Shown: positions 10,876 through 22,036, numbered from the stretch's first letter. The stretch is 64,000 nt of DNA from Mastigamoeba balamuthi (GCA_902651635.1 CACRSC010000036.1:70299-134298), one strand, 5' to 3'. Translations and numbers: made by a program. The notes: generated by a model from the letters alone, not told the origin.

Positions 10876-12639
10876 TCATGATTGTGCTGAGACTGCTGTC
10901 AGCGCCAGGGAGATAACAGCACACAGCACCGCGAGAAAAAAGGTTCCATCAGCCTGTGCGGCATCCCCCGTATTGGCGATTGGAATCATGTCCCAACCCA
11001 TCACCGAGGCAATCGCCTGCGACACAACCTCTGCGAACTTGATGTCGGCACGGGTGTTGGGATGGCTCTGACACCCATAGTCGGCGCTCCCTGTCCAGCC
11101 AGTCAGTGGCGGTCATCGTTGGCGGCTCCAGGCGTACAGACGAGAGCGGGGAGGACGACCTTGTGGGCGTTAGGGCCGACAGCACTCACGACGTCGTCCA
11201 CGTAGGGGCACCAGACGGCAGAGCCCTGGCAGAGCAGGAAGAAGTGGGCCCTGGGCGAGTGGCTTTGCAGGACCCGCACGAACTCGACGTACGAGCTCGT
11301 GAAGTTTGCACGGGAGGGCCAGTACCGCGAGTCTGAGAAGTCATTTGTCCCCAGGAAGATGATGACCGCGTCGGGAACGTATGAGTAGTTCCACTGATGG
11401 TGAGTAAGTCACACGGGAGAGCGCTCTTGGGCAGCACCTTGACCCCGTGGCTCTCGGTGGTCGTGTAGTTGTAGTAGTACGGTAGCGCCTTATCTGACTT
11501 TTCGAGGACTGACCCGAAGTTCCTGCGGACGCCGAGTCCACTCCAGCACACGTCGGCCATTTGCGCCTGTCCAATGAGCACAGGGCGTCAGAGCGCAACA
11601 GCGGAACCGTAGGGACTCAGCACATCCAGGAAATCAGCAACGATGGTGGGGAAGGACCGCGTGAAGTCCTCGGTGTCCAGCGTGAAGGCGCAGGAGTAGT
11701 TGGGTCCAATGTTCCCGAAGCCACAGGTGATCGAGTCCCCGATGGCCTCGATCCTCCTCTCGGGCACTCGGACAGGCAGCAGTGCCGCGCCCTGGGAGAA
11801 CGGAGAAGCGTCGACGGTGAGAATCATCAATGCGAGAACAGACGCACCTGAGCCAGGCGAATCGCGTCCAGACGAGTTGTGGCAAACGAAATCTCGGACC
11901 TCTTGGTGGCCATAAATGTGTGTCTCAACGAAGCATTGAGGCCCGTCACCGACCACACGCCCACCGCGTTGGCCTTCTCCAGGCGCCTCTCCCCGTCGAT
12001 AAACACAGTCCACTGCATACACACCAGAGCATAGTCAGCCGGTTTGGTAAGCCCACGCGACATGCCCATGGGAAGTCTAGTGGTACGTGAGGCGCACCCA
12101 CGAGGGCAGGGACCCTTCGACATCGGTGATGTCAAACGACACAAAGTCCGAGCCCGAGAACGCAATCTCGAAGGCCACGCCGGACCACCCGCCCTGCGGC
12201 GCCGCGGGAGACGCTCTGTCCCACCTGCCGTGGTACACGATGCGCGGGTCGCTCGGCAACACGACGCTCTCCGATGCCCTCTGCGTGCGCACTGCTGCTG
12301 CCCTCATTTACGGCGTCGAGCACTTCGCTTAGTATTTGCACATCACCAATCAGAGGGGAAGGGAATCACATGGGATGGCGGAAGGTGTGTTGCTAGCACG
12401 CGAGGAGCAAACCCGACCCGCGGTGCGTTGCGAACAGGCTGGCCTGGGGCACTCTGGAACAGGGGGACGGGAGGCGAGGAATTAAGTGGGGGTCAGGGTT
12501 GGGCTGAGGTCCTGTGAGCGAGAGGCAGACGCTCGGCGTGGCATGAAGGACAGGTCGCAGCCTCTGGACAGCCCTGCAGCGCGTACGCCGAGAAGGAGAG
12601 AAGAATGATACTACAGAACCGTGCCGGTAGGCTGGTCAT
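10876..12639 (-). pseudogene. SGNH hydrolase copy 5, deletion in the cysteine-motif exon
   Basis: The gene starts at MTSLPARFCS (12639) and ends after GCQSHPNTRAD and AEVVSQAIASVMGW in an unusually extended hydrophobic tail (ending AVSAQS). The jelly-roll and SGNH motifs (IVYHGRWDR, EAIGDSITCGFGN, FLGTNDFS) are all open and conserved, and the catalytic Ser and His are present. Compared with copies 4 and 6, about 19 nt are missing in exon 1, exactly where the sisters encode PGCSWC, which removes the PSI-like motif and shifts the frame. A different donor site could rescue translation, so it may still be expressed without the motif. I class it as a probable pseudogene. Confidence 0.6.
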
Positions 12640-13352
12640 TGCTAACGTGGCTTTCGCTCGGGGTGATATTGTGAGTAAATGCGACATAATCTCTCGGGTG
12701 GGGGCGTCACAGGAAATATTTCCACCCACCGACCCCCACCCCGCGGTCAAGAAAACGATAAGTCCGCACGGATGTCCATACTCTTGCCCATGTTGAAGAT
12801 GTACGTCGCCAGTGTCTGCGAGTGCCGGTTGACCTGGTCGTTGATGTATCGAACAGCTTCGGCCCGAGCAAATATCAGTTCACTGTGATACCAGGCACTT
12901 CGCATAGCGGCATAATATTGGCAATCTCTCGGGGGTCTGGTGTGCTTCTCAGGGCAAGCGTGAATGCTCCAGAAGTGAGGAATCTCGAGATAGTAAGGGA
13001 GAATACATGGAGCAAATGCAGGGGGCAGCTCATGAAGTGTGCTCAAGGAGAACAGGTAGCTAAGCTACTCCCCTTTGAGATCCTTTAGATAGTGCACAAA
13101 TAGACATTCTTGAAGAAGTGGTGCGGTTAAGCTTGGCCCACAGCTGAGTAAATGTGCTTGATGACAGAGCGATGCTATTGTCTAGGCCGTTGCATGTATT
13201 TGCGTGCCATTTTCATTGGGGCGATCCCCCCTCGGCCAAGTACTCGAAATAATCAGAAGCCACCATAATATGCACCTACACGAATCAAATGCGGTGTCAG
13301 TTGTCTGATCATGATTGTCTGGGTCGATGACGGAGTCATGCATGGACTGCTC
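12640..13352. other. Spacer between SGNH copies 6 and 5 with one orphan exon
   Basis: Apart from the candidate exon at 12770-12882, I see no supported gene here. The sequence is AT-richer than the coding parts. It should contain the promoter of copy 5 and the 3' end of copy 6. Confidence 0.5.
12770..12882 (-). other. Orphan coding-like exon (unidentified)
   Basis: A 113-nt minus-strand segment has an acceptor (TATCACAG) and a donor (GTGCGG) matching the window's consensus. The open frame reads SELIFARAEAVRYINDQV then NRHSQTLATYIFNMGKSMDI. It does not fit the SGNH gene. I do not recognise the domain. Like the exon at 10510-10616, it seems to be a leftover of another gene in an SGNH spacer. 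Confidence 0.35.
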
Positions 13353-15141
13353 TCAGTACCAGGCAGAGAATGTAACGCACAGCACCGCCAGAGAGACGAC
13401 CCCATCTGCGAGTGCGGCATCACCCGTGGTGACGATTGGAGCCCTGGGCCAACTCATCACAGAGGCAATCGCCTGCGACACAGCCTCTGCGAACTTGATG
13501 TCGCCGCGGGTGTTTGGGTGTCTCTGGCATCCCAAATCGGTGTGTGGTGCATTGGAGCCCAGTCAGTGAAGAGGACCTGAATGGGGCCTTGAGCTTACAG
13601 CGCAGACGGGGTAGGATAACCTTGTGGGCGTTAGGGCCTACAGCACTTACGACGTCGTCAACGAGGGGCACCAGACAACAGAGCTCTGACACAGAAGGAA
13701 GAAATGGGCCCTGGCCGAGTGGCTCTGCAGGCCCCGCACGAACTCGACGTACGAGCTCGTGAAGTATGCACGGGAGGGCCAGTACCGCCTGTCTGAGAAG
13801 TCATTTGTCCCCAGGAAGATGATGACCGCGTCGGGAACGTACGTGAAATTCCACTGAAGATGAGTGAGATGCGGTTTAAGAGAGGCTGCTTTTGTGCACC
13901 AGGGCTCCGTTACTCTCGGTGTTTGTGTACTTATAATAGTACGGCAGAGGCTTCTCAGACATCCCCTGGTCCGATCCGTAGTTCCTGCGAACGCCGAGTC
14001 CACTCCAGCACACAGCCGTCAGTTGCGCCTGTCCAATGAGTCCAGGGCGTCAGAAGAGCGCAAAAAGGCAGTGTGGGGACTCAGCACATCCAGAGAATCA
14101 GCAGCGAGGGTGGGGAAGGACCGTGTGAAGTCCTCTGTGGCTTGCGTGAACGCGCAGTAGTTGTTTCGCCCGAGGTTCCCGTAGCCGCAGGTGATCGAGT
14201 CCCCTATGGCCTCGATCCTCCTCTCAGGAACTCGGACAGACAGCAGAGTCGCGCCCTGGAAGCAGCAGCGACAGTGAGCAGCATCTACGCATGCACAGGG
14301 GCACCTGAGCCAGGCGAATCGCGTCCAGACGAGTTGTGGCGAGAGCAATCTCTGTCCTCTTAACGGCCTTAAATGTGTGTCTCGACGAGGCATTGAGGCC
14401 CGTCACCGACCACACGCCCACCGCTTGGCCTTCTCCAGGCGCCTCTCCCCGTCGACAAACACAGTCCACTGCACACACACCTGATCAGGGCCATCCAGTG
14501 GAATTCCCGTGTAACATAAGCACGGAACGTCATGCGATCCATGAAGTGCACCAACGAGGGCAGGGACCCTTCGACATCGGTGATGTCGAACAACACAAAG
14601 TCCGAGCCCGAGAACGCAATCTCAAAGGCCACGCCGGACCACCCGCCCTGCGGCACCGCGGGAGACGCTCTGTCCCACCTGCCGTGGTACACGATGCGCG
14701 GGTCGCTCGGTGACACGAAGACGCTCTCCGATGCCCTCTGCGTGCGCACTGCTGCTGCCCTCGTTGGCGGCATCGGGCATTGCACTGGGGTTCTTCCTAT
14801 CTTCGCCAGCTCTTGTGCGCCCTCCTCTCCTCCTATGAAGGCAGAGGGCGCAATGCTGCCACGCGAGGAACAGACTGCCCCTGCGGCCTTAGGCGAGAAG
14901 ATCGCCCTGGGGCACCCTGGCGCAGGTGGCGGGAGGGTGATTTCAGCCGAAGGAGGGACGTGGTGGTCAGGGGTGGACAGTCCTGTGAGGGAGAGGCAGA
15001 CGGACACCACGAGCACCCGGGCTCGGCGAGGCACGCAGGACAGGCAGCGGCAGCCTCTGGACATCCCTGCAGCGCAGACGCCGAGAGCAGGAGGAGAGGG
15101 AGAAGATGAAGACTGCAGACCAGTGCGGGCAGGCTGAGCAT
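13353..15141 (-). pseudogene. SGNH hydrolase copy 6, single-base frameshift
   Basis: This is the rightmost and probably most complete pseudogene of the array. It has a signal peptide (MLSLPALVCSLHLLPLLLL), CLAEPGCSWC, jelly-roll (IVYHGRWDR, FVDGERRLE), EAIGDSITCGYGN, FLGTNDFS, CQRHPNTRGD and the hydrophobic end SLAVLCVTFSAWY. Near 13665 the sisters read WCPYVDDVV, but this copy lacks one base, so the frame changes before the last part of the SGNH domain and returns to coding only in the other frame (VDDVVSAVGPNAHKVILP). Everything else is open. One base could be a sequencing error, so this may be a working gene. Confidence 0.6.
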
Positions 15142-15602
15142 GGCGGAAACGAGCTGGAAAACCGATGAATAATCGACAGCGGGAAACAGGAGGAGCAGCA
15201 GATGCCAAGATCGCCAGCCGCTTTCGCGCCGTGATTCAGAGCACAGGGATTTTCAACGAGTTGTCTCCCGTGCGTGCGTGTTTTGGCCGCTGGCACATTG
15301 AAAATCAGAGATAAATCTGAAAACGAAGATATTTCATTTCATTTCAGAGATAAATCTGAATAGTGTTGAATTTCAGTTTTGGTGAGTGTGATGGTTGGCT
15401 TGGGTGGCCTCGACCACAGATGATCGAGCCCAACGCCAAAGGGGGCACGTCTTGGCGGGACCCAATAAATCCGAAATATCGGATATTGCGTGTCCGAATT
15501 TCGCCGGTGACGTGAGAAGAATCTTGGCCGTTGAAGAGAGAGATCTCACTCAGACCGTTAGAAGGACCAGCGCAGAGCAACTACTCCCGCGTGCCCACTA
15601 TC

Positions 15603-17182
15603 ATGTCCCGCGTTCCCGCAGAGCTCCTGGAGAAGTGGAAGTTCATCACCGGCAGGCCGTACTCTGGCCAGGCCAAGTGGTCTGCAACTCCTCTCCCACA
15701 CCCACAGCACACACACACACCTCTCTGCGTGCTCCTCCGTCGTGAGGTACACGCAGGCAAGGCTGTGCTGACGACGCTGTGGCGTGGCAGGATGCTCAAC
15801 GGCTTCTGGGACAAGCTGGAGCCCGAGGCCGAGAACGTGTGGCAGTGGGTGCAGTCGTTTGTCCGCTTCGACGAGTCCAAGCGAGCCGACGGCTCCGACC
15901 TCGACGAGTGCGCCTCTCCCCCACCCCCCTTGCTGGCGGCAGGGGCAACAGCAGCAGCATCTGTCCCCCTGGTCCATCCCACTGACTGACGGCGCGTCGT
16001 GCGTCGGGGCGTCACAGGTTCTGGTCGCACAAGTTCCTCGAGAGCCTCGGCCAGACAATGACTGTCATCGAGATGAGGTCTGCCCCCCACCTCCCTCCCT
16101 CCCTGCTTGCATACCCCTGACGCTCTGGGGGCCCCCCTCTCTCTCGCTCGTCGCTTGTGTGCTGTGCAGGGAGAAGTTCCGTGCGATCGGTGCGCTGCGC
16201 TCAGCTGTGTGCCCCGCGTTGCTTCTGGCCGTTGGGCTGCAAAACTGAAACTGACGCCAACGGACACCGCTCACTCTTCACCGCAGACGCCGACTTCAAC
16301 AAGCGCATGAGCCTCGTCGAGTGGTGCGCCCTCTGGCCCTCCCCCTCTGCCGCGTCCTCCGCTCACCCGCTGCTGCCCCGCAGGATCATGTACCGCTACA
16401 AGTTCGCCATCGTACGCTCCGCAATTGACACCCTTCAGATTGAATTAGTGAATTCGCGGATTCCGGGTCCATCGCTGCTCTCGCCTTCTCTCCATCCCCC
16501 CTCTCTGACGCGGCGCGTGCGGCACAGCCCGACGTGATCAACGCGCCGCAGGGGGAGAACAAGGAGGAGCTGGCCAAGGCGCAGGCGATGGTGGAGAGCG
16601 CCCAGCGCGCCGTCGACGACATGAACAGGAAGCTCGAGACGTCGCGCGCTGCCGAGGTCGCCTCCAAGAAGGCCGGAGAGGCCGCCTGGTACGCAGAGCA
16701 GGAGGCCCGCGCCGCCCTCGCCGAGCAGCAGAAGCAGGAGAAGGCCTTCGAGGTTTGCTCTGCGTTTGTGTTGCGTTCACTTTTTTCTAAGTGCGATTAT
16801 TCAGGACCGCAAAGCGGCGCTCGAGGCGACCAAGAATGACAGCAGCGCGGGGCTCGTGAAGCGCAACAAGGCGTCCAACGAGCTGGAGCAGCTGCTGTCG
16901 GAGGACCCGCTGCCGCTGCGCAAGGCCAAGACGACGTCGGCCGCCGCGGTGAAGAAGAACGAGAAGGCGCGGGCCGACGCCGAGGCCGCCAAGGCCAAGG
17001 CAGCGCAGGACATCCAGAACACCGAGGCGGCGATCGTCGAGGCCACGGCCAAGCTGCAGGAGGCGGTCGAGTACCTGGAGAAGGTCAAGCGCATCGGCGG
17101 CGTGGCCAACGGCGACATCTGGTGGATGCAGAGGGAGATTGCGGAGAAGAAGAAGTACCTTCCCGCCAACAAGGCCAAGTGA
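15603..17182 (+). CDS. EF-hand actin-bundling protein (30/34-kDa ABP34 type)
   Basis: Likely a calcium-regulated actin filament cross-linker of the cytoskeleton, related to Dictyostelium 34-kDa actin-bundling protein. Eight exons (15603-15676, 15791-15907, 16018-16077, 16170-16189, 16287-16323, 16384-16411, 16528-16752, 16805-17182) sum to 312 residues with consistent phases. The splice joining 16189 to 16287 creates a canonical EF-hand loop (DADFNKRMSLVE), followed by W and IMYRYKF. The C-terminal half is a long charged coiled coil (ENKEELAKAQAMVES, KKNEKARADAEAAKAKAAQ). The end, GDIWWMQREIAEKKKYLP, matches the characteristic IWWMNRDLEEKKKRYGP end of the Dictyostelium protein. The reading frame starts at MSRVPAELLEKWKF. 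Confidence 0.8.
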
Positions 17183-17277
17183 GCTCCGCCAAGCACACGC
17201 AGCTGGCCCCTCGTTGCTCCCACTCTGCAACTCTGTCTCAATGCCCCCCCGGAGATGTTGTATGGGGTTATATTCCT

Positions 17278-17973
17278 TCATCCATCCTTTGTTCCGTCAC
17301 AGACAAATAAGAGATGGTAGCGAGACGGCTGGGACGCTGCATTCAGTGTGAAGAAGTGCCTGAGCGAGCAAGAGCAATTACATTGTTTAGGCCAGGCAAC
17401 AGTCTTCTGACAGGGCTTTATTGCTTGGCTTGCCCACCAATCGGGGTTGCAGGAGATGGGCATTGCGAGAGTCCTCTCATTTATGGCACTCGAAGAATGC
17501 AACTGCGGGTGCCTCATACGGGTGCCTACCTCGGGCCGGCAGTAGCGAAGGAGCTCGGCGATGATGCCGGATTTCCTTCTCCACAGGAAGTCCGCGAGGG
17601 AAGGGTTCAGCGAGACGCAGGCGTTGAGCACGTGTTTGCCGTGCAGCGCTCCCCTGCCGGCCTTGAACAAGGGATCCCCCTGCTCCCCAGCCAGCACAAG
17701 AGCCTCTGCCTCCATGGCAACGTCGGCGCCGACGGACAGGACAATGGGCTCTGCGAGAACGAAGCCGCGCTCCCTGATCTTTGCCAGGACCGCGTCCTTG
17801 AACTCGCTGCCATTGGTGCCCGGGGCCACTGTGACAACCATGTCCTCGACGACCCCCACCATGCTCCTGAACCGCACGAAGATGCGCAGCAGCGGATCCT
17901 ACACGGAGAGAGATGGAAGGGTTACGCATGGGGGCAGCGAAGGCGTTCGGCGTGGGAAGCGCACGGAAGACAT
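17278..17973 (-). CDS. Hypothetical protein with possible 27-nt introns
   Basis: Unrecognised. A start at 17973 (MSSVRFPRRTP) leads to a donor after codon 16. A 27-nt intron (17899-17925, GTAACC...TAG) then joins in frame to DPLLRIFVRFRSMVGVVEDM. The core reads KIRERGFVLAEPIVLSVGAD and GKHVLNACVSLNPSLADFLW. A second potential 27-nt intron (17503-17529) would keep the frame, so its use is uncertain; with both removed the product is 213 residues. An AATAAA on the minus strand near 17420 could end the transcript earlier. No signal peptide or membrane helix is visible. It lies tail to tail with the actin-bundling gene. Confidence 0.5.
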
Positions 17974-18252
17974 CTTCTCTTTGCGCAACCGCAGCTAATA
18001 GTATTGAAAATCAATTTTCAACTGATTTACAGACGATTTCTTCTTTACGCATGAAAGAGATTCTACAAGACTAAGCAGTGCTCATTTACTGTTCCTGATG
18101 TGCCCGCCTCTCTTCATTTCAGGGTCTGCAGCCCCCTGGCCCTGCCGGAGCTCGCTGTTAGCATCGTGCTGTGCCTCTCGGAGACAGCGCTCGCCGGGAT
18201 AGCGCAGCAACGGACTCTGGTGTCGGGTGTCCAGCCCTCGGGCATCCCCCTG

Positions 18253-19299
18253 TCAGTTCATGTTGGTGCTTATCAGGAGCTTCTGCCCGAGCCCGTCGGC
18301 GATGAGGTTCCTGTTGAGCGGGTTGCGCATCTCGTTGCGCACGTACCGCTGCGCGATGCCGTGGGCCTGGGCAAAGTCCCCGGGCGACTGGAACCCGAGC
18401 ACGACGATGACGACCGACGCGTGCACGCTGGACTTGTGCACGAGGTAACCGGGCACGCTGGCCCGCAGCAGCGGCACAATACCCGTTGCCATAAGCTCGT
18501 GCTCCTCCGCGGTCAGCCCCGCCGCCGAGTTGATGACCACGCTGACGGCCATCCCCTCGGGGCCGGGCTGCCTCAGGCGCAGGTCGGGGTCCACCTCCAC
18601 GGCCGCAGCGTCCAGCTCCACTTGGGGCCCCACGAAGAAGTGCTCCTCCATCTGCGAGAGCGGAGTTGTCCGCGCCGGCGACTTGGGAGCAGCCGCGAGC
18701 CGCGCGTCGACCTCGTCGTCCTGGGGGGCGCGCCCCATGTGCCGGGCGGCGTGCCTCGCGTAGATGGCGAAGCGGTCCGAGACGACGACGAAGCCCGGGG
18801 CCATCTGCACGGCCAGGACGAGCATGGCGCTGCCCACGTGCTTGCGCGACGACGTGCACTGCGGCCGCACCGCCGCGGCGTACAGCTCGATGCCGCTGGG
18901 CACTGCCCGTGTCCCCAGGCGCGTCCGCGGAGGTCAGTTGTGGCGCGCCAACGAGGGCATCGAGGGGAACTGGTGTTCACCTTCTCTGCGCAGTCGCTCC
19001 TGCTCCCTGGGGCTCCTCGACACGCTCAGCACGCCACCGCACGCGGAGCAGCTCACGTCCGCGAGGGTGTCCGGCCTGCAGCACCTCGCGTTGAGGAGCG
19101 CGGCGCAGACGTCGGCCTGCGAGAGGCGTCGCTCTGTGCGCCAGCCAGAGCGCAGCAGCAGCAGCGCCGTGAACGTGCGGTGGTGGAACAGTACTCGGGC
19201 GGATAGGCTCAGCACCGGAGCTTGGAACGCGGCGAACACCAGGTCGTCCAGCGTGTGCTTGGCGCTCGGGACAACCCTCGAGTGCGGTAGCGATTCCAT
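18253..19299 (-). CDS. Unknown 322-residue family, copy 3
   Basis: This is the clearest family member. Exons 18981-19299 and 18253-18902 are joined by a 78-nt phase-1 intron and give 322 residues. Parts: N-terminal segment HTLDDLVFAAFQAPVLSLSA, cysteines at about 73-74 and C84/C87 (CCRPDTLADVSCSACGG), then from the junction PSGIELYAAAVRPQCTSSRK and SDRFAIYARHAARH, a variable acidic/Pro region (MEEHFFVGPQVE), and a conserved C-terminal domain (ELMATGIVPLLRASVPGYLV, NEMRNPLNRNLIADGL). No signal peptide. The block QCTSSRKH...FVVVSDRFAIYAR resembles the strand pattern of Rel/p53-like DNA-binding folds, but I cannot confirm it. A partial, decayed duplicate including upstream DNA lies at 23672-24350. 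Confidence 0.75.
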
Positions 19300-19568
19300 T
19301 CGGAAAGCCTCTATTTATGGTCGACCATGAGATCTGCTGGCCGAGAGGCTTTGTGAGAACCGTGGAGTTCCGAATCTCTGAGCTCGCGCTTGACACCTGC
19401 GGCAATCACATGGTACACAGGTATCGGGAGTGAAGACCTCAGTGGCAAGAACACCACATCCCAGCTAGGAGCTCTGTTGAAGACACGCTGTGTTCAGACC
19501 AAAGAGGAGAGGGAACTGGGCGCGCAAAGCCCATAGGCTCTCTCTGCGTCGCAAAGCACAGATAGCTG

Positions 19569-20140
19569 GTGACACTTCCAGAGATGATCATCACAGGCAA
19601 ATTCACTGTGATTGATGATGACTCAGTTCGGTGCACGAGGTGCCAGAAGGTCATTATGGCAACCGGTGGCAACACATCAAGCATGCGTTGGCACGAGCAG
19701 CATGAGCAAACAGATGCAGTCACAGCACCACTTCCCCTTCCAGTATTGAAGGATGCAGCAGAGGTACACTCAAGTAAGAGTATTTAACTGACATCTATCA
19801 GGATGTGAAGGACTGTATCATCTCAATGATGACAGATGAGAAGCGACCCCCCATCACTATCCTGCATGCAATTGCACTTGCTGTTGAGGACTCATTGAAT
19901 GCAAATTCTGATGTTCTAGGGCTTGTTAAAAAGGTCAAGAAGGTTGTAGCACACTGTGGCAAGAGTTCTAAGGATGCAAAGCGACTATCTCAGTTTCTTG
20001 ACAGTCATTCTCACCCAGATATAGGAACTAAGCGCAAACTCGTGCAAGACAAAACACGCTGAAATTCGTGCTTAACATGATAAAACGGTATATCATTTGT
20101 ACCGATCAACTCTTACACAATCTTTTAGTTTTCTTCTTTT
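19569..20140 (+). mobile_element. hAT transposase remnant (BED finger plus TRW region, internally deleted)
   Basis: A plain DNA transposon relic in AT-rich sequence unlike the GC-rich host genes. The first part encodes a BED-type zinc finger (VRCTRCQKVIMATGGNTSSM then RWHEQHEQ). After a 38-nt intron-like gap (19764-19801) the frame continues directly with the later hAT segment ILHAIALAVEDSLNANSDV, LVKKVKKVVAHCGKSSKDAK and KLVQDKTR. The next codon, the Trp of the hAT TRWNS motif, is TGA; after it NSCL and, in another frame, MIKRYI can still be read. Roughly 200-300 residues of the catalytic core normally between the finger and this region are absent. No terminal inverted repeats were identified. 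It is inactive. Confidence 0.65.
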
Positions 20141-20544
20141 CTATAATGGGATTTTGGATGTCTTATCCAAGAGCTCGTCATTGGTGAAATGTACCTTTGT
20201 TAGTATCATTGGCCTTCAGAGGTCAACTCTCAAATTGTATCTGTGCTTAAGTTTCTGCTGCAGTTACCATGGCCTTACAGCAACGGAAGGCTCTGGCAAG
20301 TGAGATTACTATTAATCAGCAGTGACTTCTGCTACAACAAACACATTATGGTAAAGCAAGACATACTTTCAGCAAGCTGCTGCAGTATGGGGCAGGCAGA
20401 AGGAAACCACTGCATTAAAGGTATGAAGTAATGGTCCCAGACCATGGGCTGTTCAACGGCTTCCCACACAGTGCACCTCAACGTAGCCACTGTGGAATTA
20501 TCAGGGGCCAGCAGGAGACCTTCTGTCTGAGACATCTGAATCCT

Positions 20545-21287
20545 CTAACCACTGAATAGTATAGCAGGTTGCCTAACAAAACTAGGCCGAAAAAGCCAAT
20601 GTTTAGAATTGCATCTTGTGTATACCAGTTGTAGAGCATGCCTGTGTGCCCCCTGTGGCCGGACATTAAGTGCCCCAGCTGGCACTCCTCGCTTTGTCTG
20701 CCCACTCACTGGCTGTGCAGTCCCTGCATTGCAGAGCTCGCACTGTGTCGCCCCTGACTCATTGCTGTTGTCCCATTGGTATGCACACGATGCACACATG
20801 CCATCACACTGGGTGCATAGCTGCTGGGTTGGGTGCATGCAACATAGCTGTCTAAGCCCTCCACCTGCGAAGCACGAAGCTGTCCACACTGCTCGTGCCC
20901 TTGGTCAAGCTACCGAGCTTGCAGGCCTCGCATGACGTGCTGCCCGCCAGTGGCTGCACAGTGCCCATGGTGCATGGCGTGCACAAGGTGGTGCTGCCCG
21001 AGCTGTAGGGGTCCCCGCGGATTGCAGGTGAGGCAGGACGATGCGCCCTTGTTGGGCTGCAAGGTTCCTGTGGGCAGCGGGCACACGACAGCGACCCAGA
21101 GGCATTTGCTGAATGTCCTCACAGCACACGGCAAGCACGAGGCAGCACCCACAGGGCTGTAGGCCCCTGGGTCGCAAGTGAGGCACGAGGTGGTGCCCTC
21201 ACGGGGCTGAAAGGTGCCAGCAGGCAGCGCATGCACGACCACCCCAAGCTCATCCTCTAAGAAAATGTGTAAATAACAAAAATTCAA
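20545..21287 (-). pseudogene. Decayed cysteine-rich (GCC2/GCC3, ephrin-receptor-like) repeats
   Basis: Minus-strand fragments in at least two frames carry the repeat pattern of ephrin-receptor-like/GCC2_GCC3 modules: LPAGTFQPREGTTSCLTCDP, GAYSPVGAASCLPC, LPTGTLQPNKGASSCLTCNP, and further on CELCNAGTAQPVSGQT. Such arrays occur in long extracellular proteins of protists. Here the frame breaks repeatedly and neither a start nor a membrane segment is visible, so this is a gene fragment, not a working gene. Confidence 0.55.
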
Positions 21288-21445
21288 AATGGCTATGTCA
21301 GTCCTTCTTTCGACTTTTCACCTCTGTGTCCTGCGGTCTGCTGCGTCAGCCAACACTTCAAGGTGGCCTACACCCCTCTCACTCGTGGGTTGGCGCAGGG
21401 CGGGTTAGGTTCTGGTGGCAGAACTCTCCAATTGTAACATAAGTT

Positions 21446-21470
21446 CACTTTTACACGGTGTGTAAAAGTG
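21446..21470. repeat. Perfect 11-bp inverted repeat (hairpin)
   Basis: CACTTTTACAC (21446-21456) and GTGTAAAAGTG (21460-21470) are exact reverse complements separated by GGT. A second perfect palindrome, CCCCTGGTACCAGGGG, lies about 170 bases downstream. Neither has the context of a known RNA gene. Confidence 0.6.
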
Positions 21471-22036
21471 TATCTCCCTGCCATCGGAGAATAGGAAGTT
21501 CGATTTCTCGATCTCCAACCATAGACGTGTTCTTTTTTATAAAAAGTGTGTTTTGGTGAGCTCACCGCCCGCCCCAACCGCGCACGAGGTTATTCCGATC
21601 CCCCACGGTGGTTGGCCTACTCCCCTGGTACCAGGGGCCCTCCATGGGATCGGCCTATTTGACAGAGCCACGGGCCTCTTTGGCTCTCTCTTTGCAACCT
21701 TTTTGTGGTTTATAGTGAGTCTTTTGGGTACCCTTCTTATTTACATAGCGTGAGCTTGGGGTGGCGTTATAGTGCTAAACGTCCCCGTGGTTCAGGGCAT
21801 GCACAACACGGGGGAAGAGAAGATGGGACACTGTGGGGAGAAGGCACCGACACATACTCTTGTGTTACTCTGCGCTTGAGCACCCTCCACCACACGTGGG
21901 GGGCCTTTCTCGCTGTGGTGGATGATTTGAGTGATCACCAATATCTCTCGGCAGATTTTTGCCTCAGAGAGAGAGAGAGAGAGAGAGGCACCCGAAATCT
22001 TTCCTCTCTCTTTTTATTTTTGCAGTTCTCCAAAGA

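Noticed and set aside
21360-21760. Possible tRNA or small RNA around the palindromes
   Set aside because: No cloverleaf arms, anticodon stem or CCA context can be drawn; only isolated hairpins.
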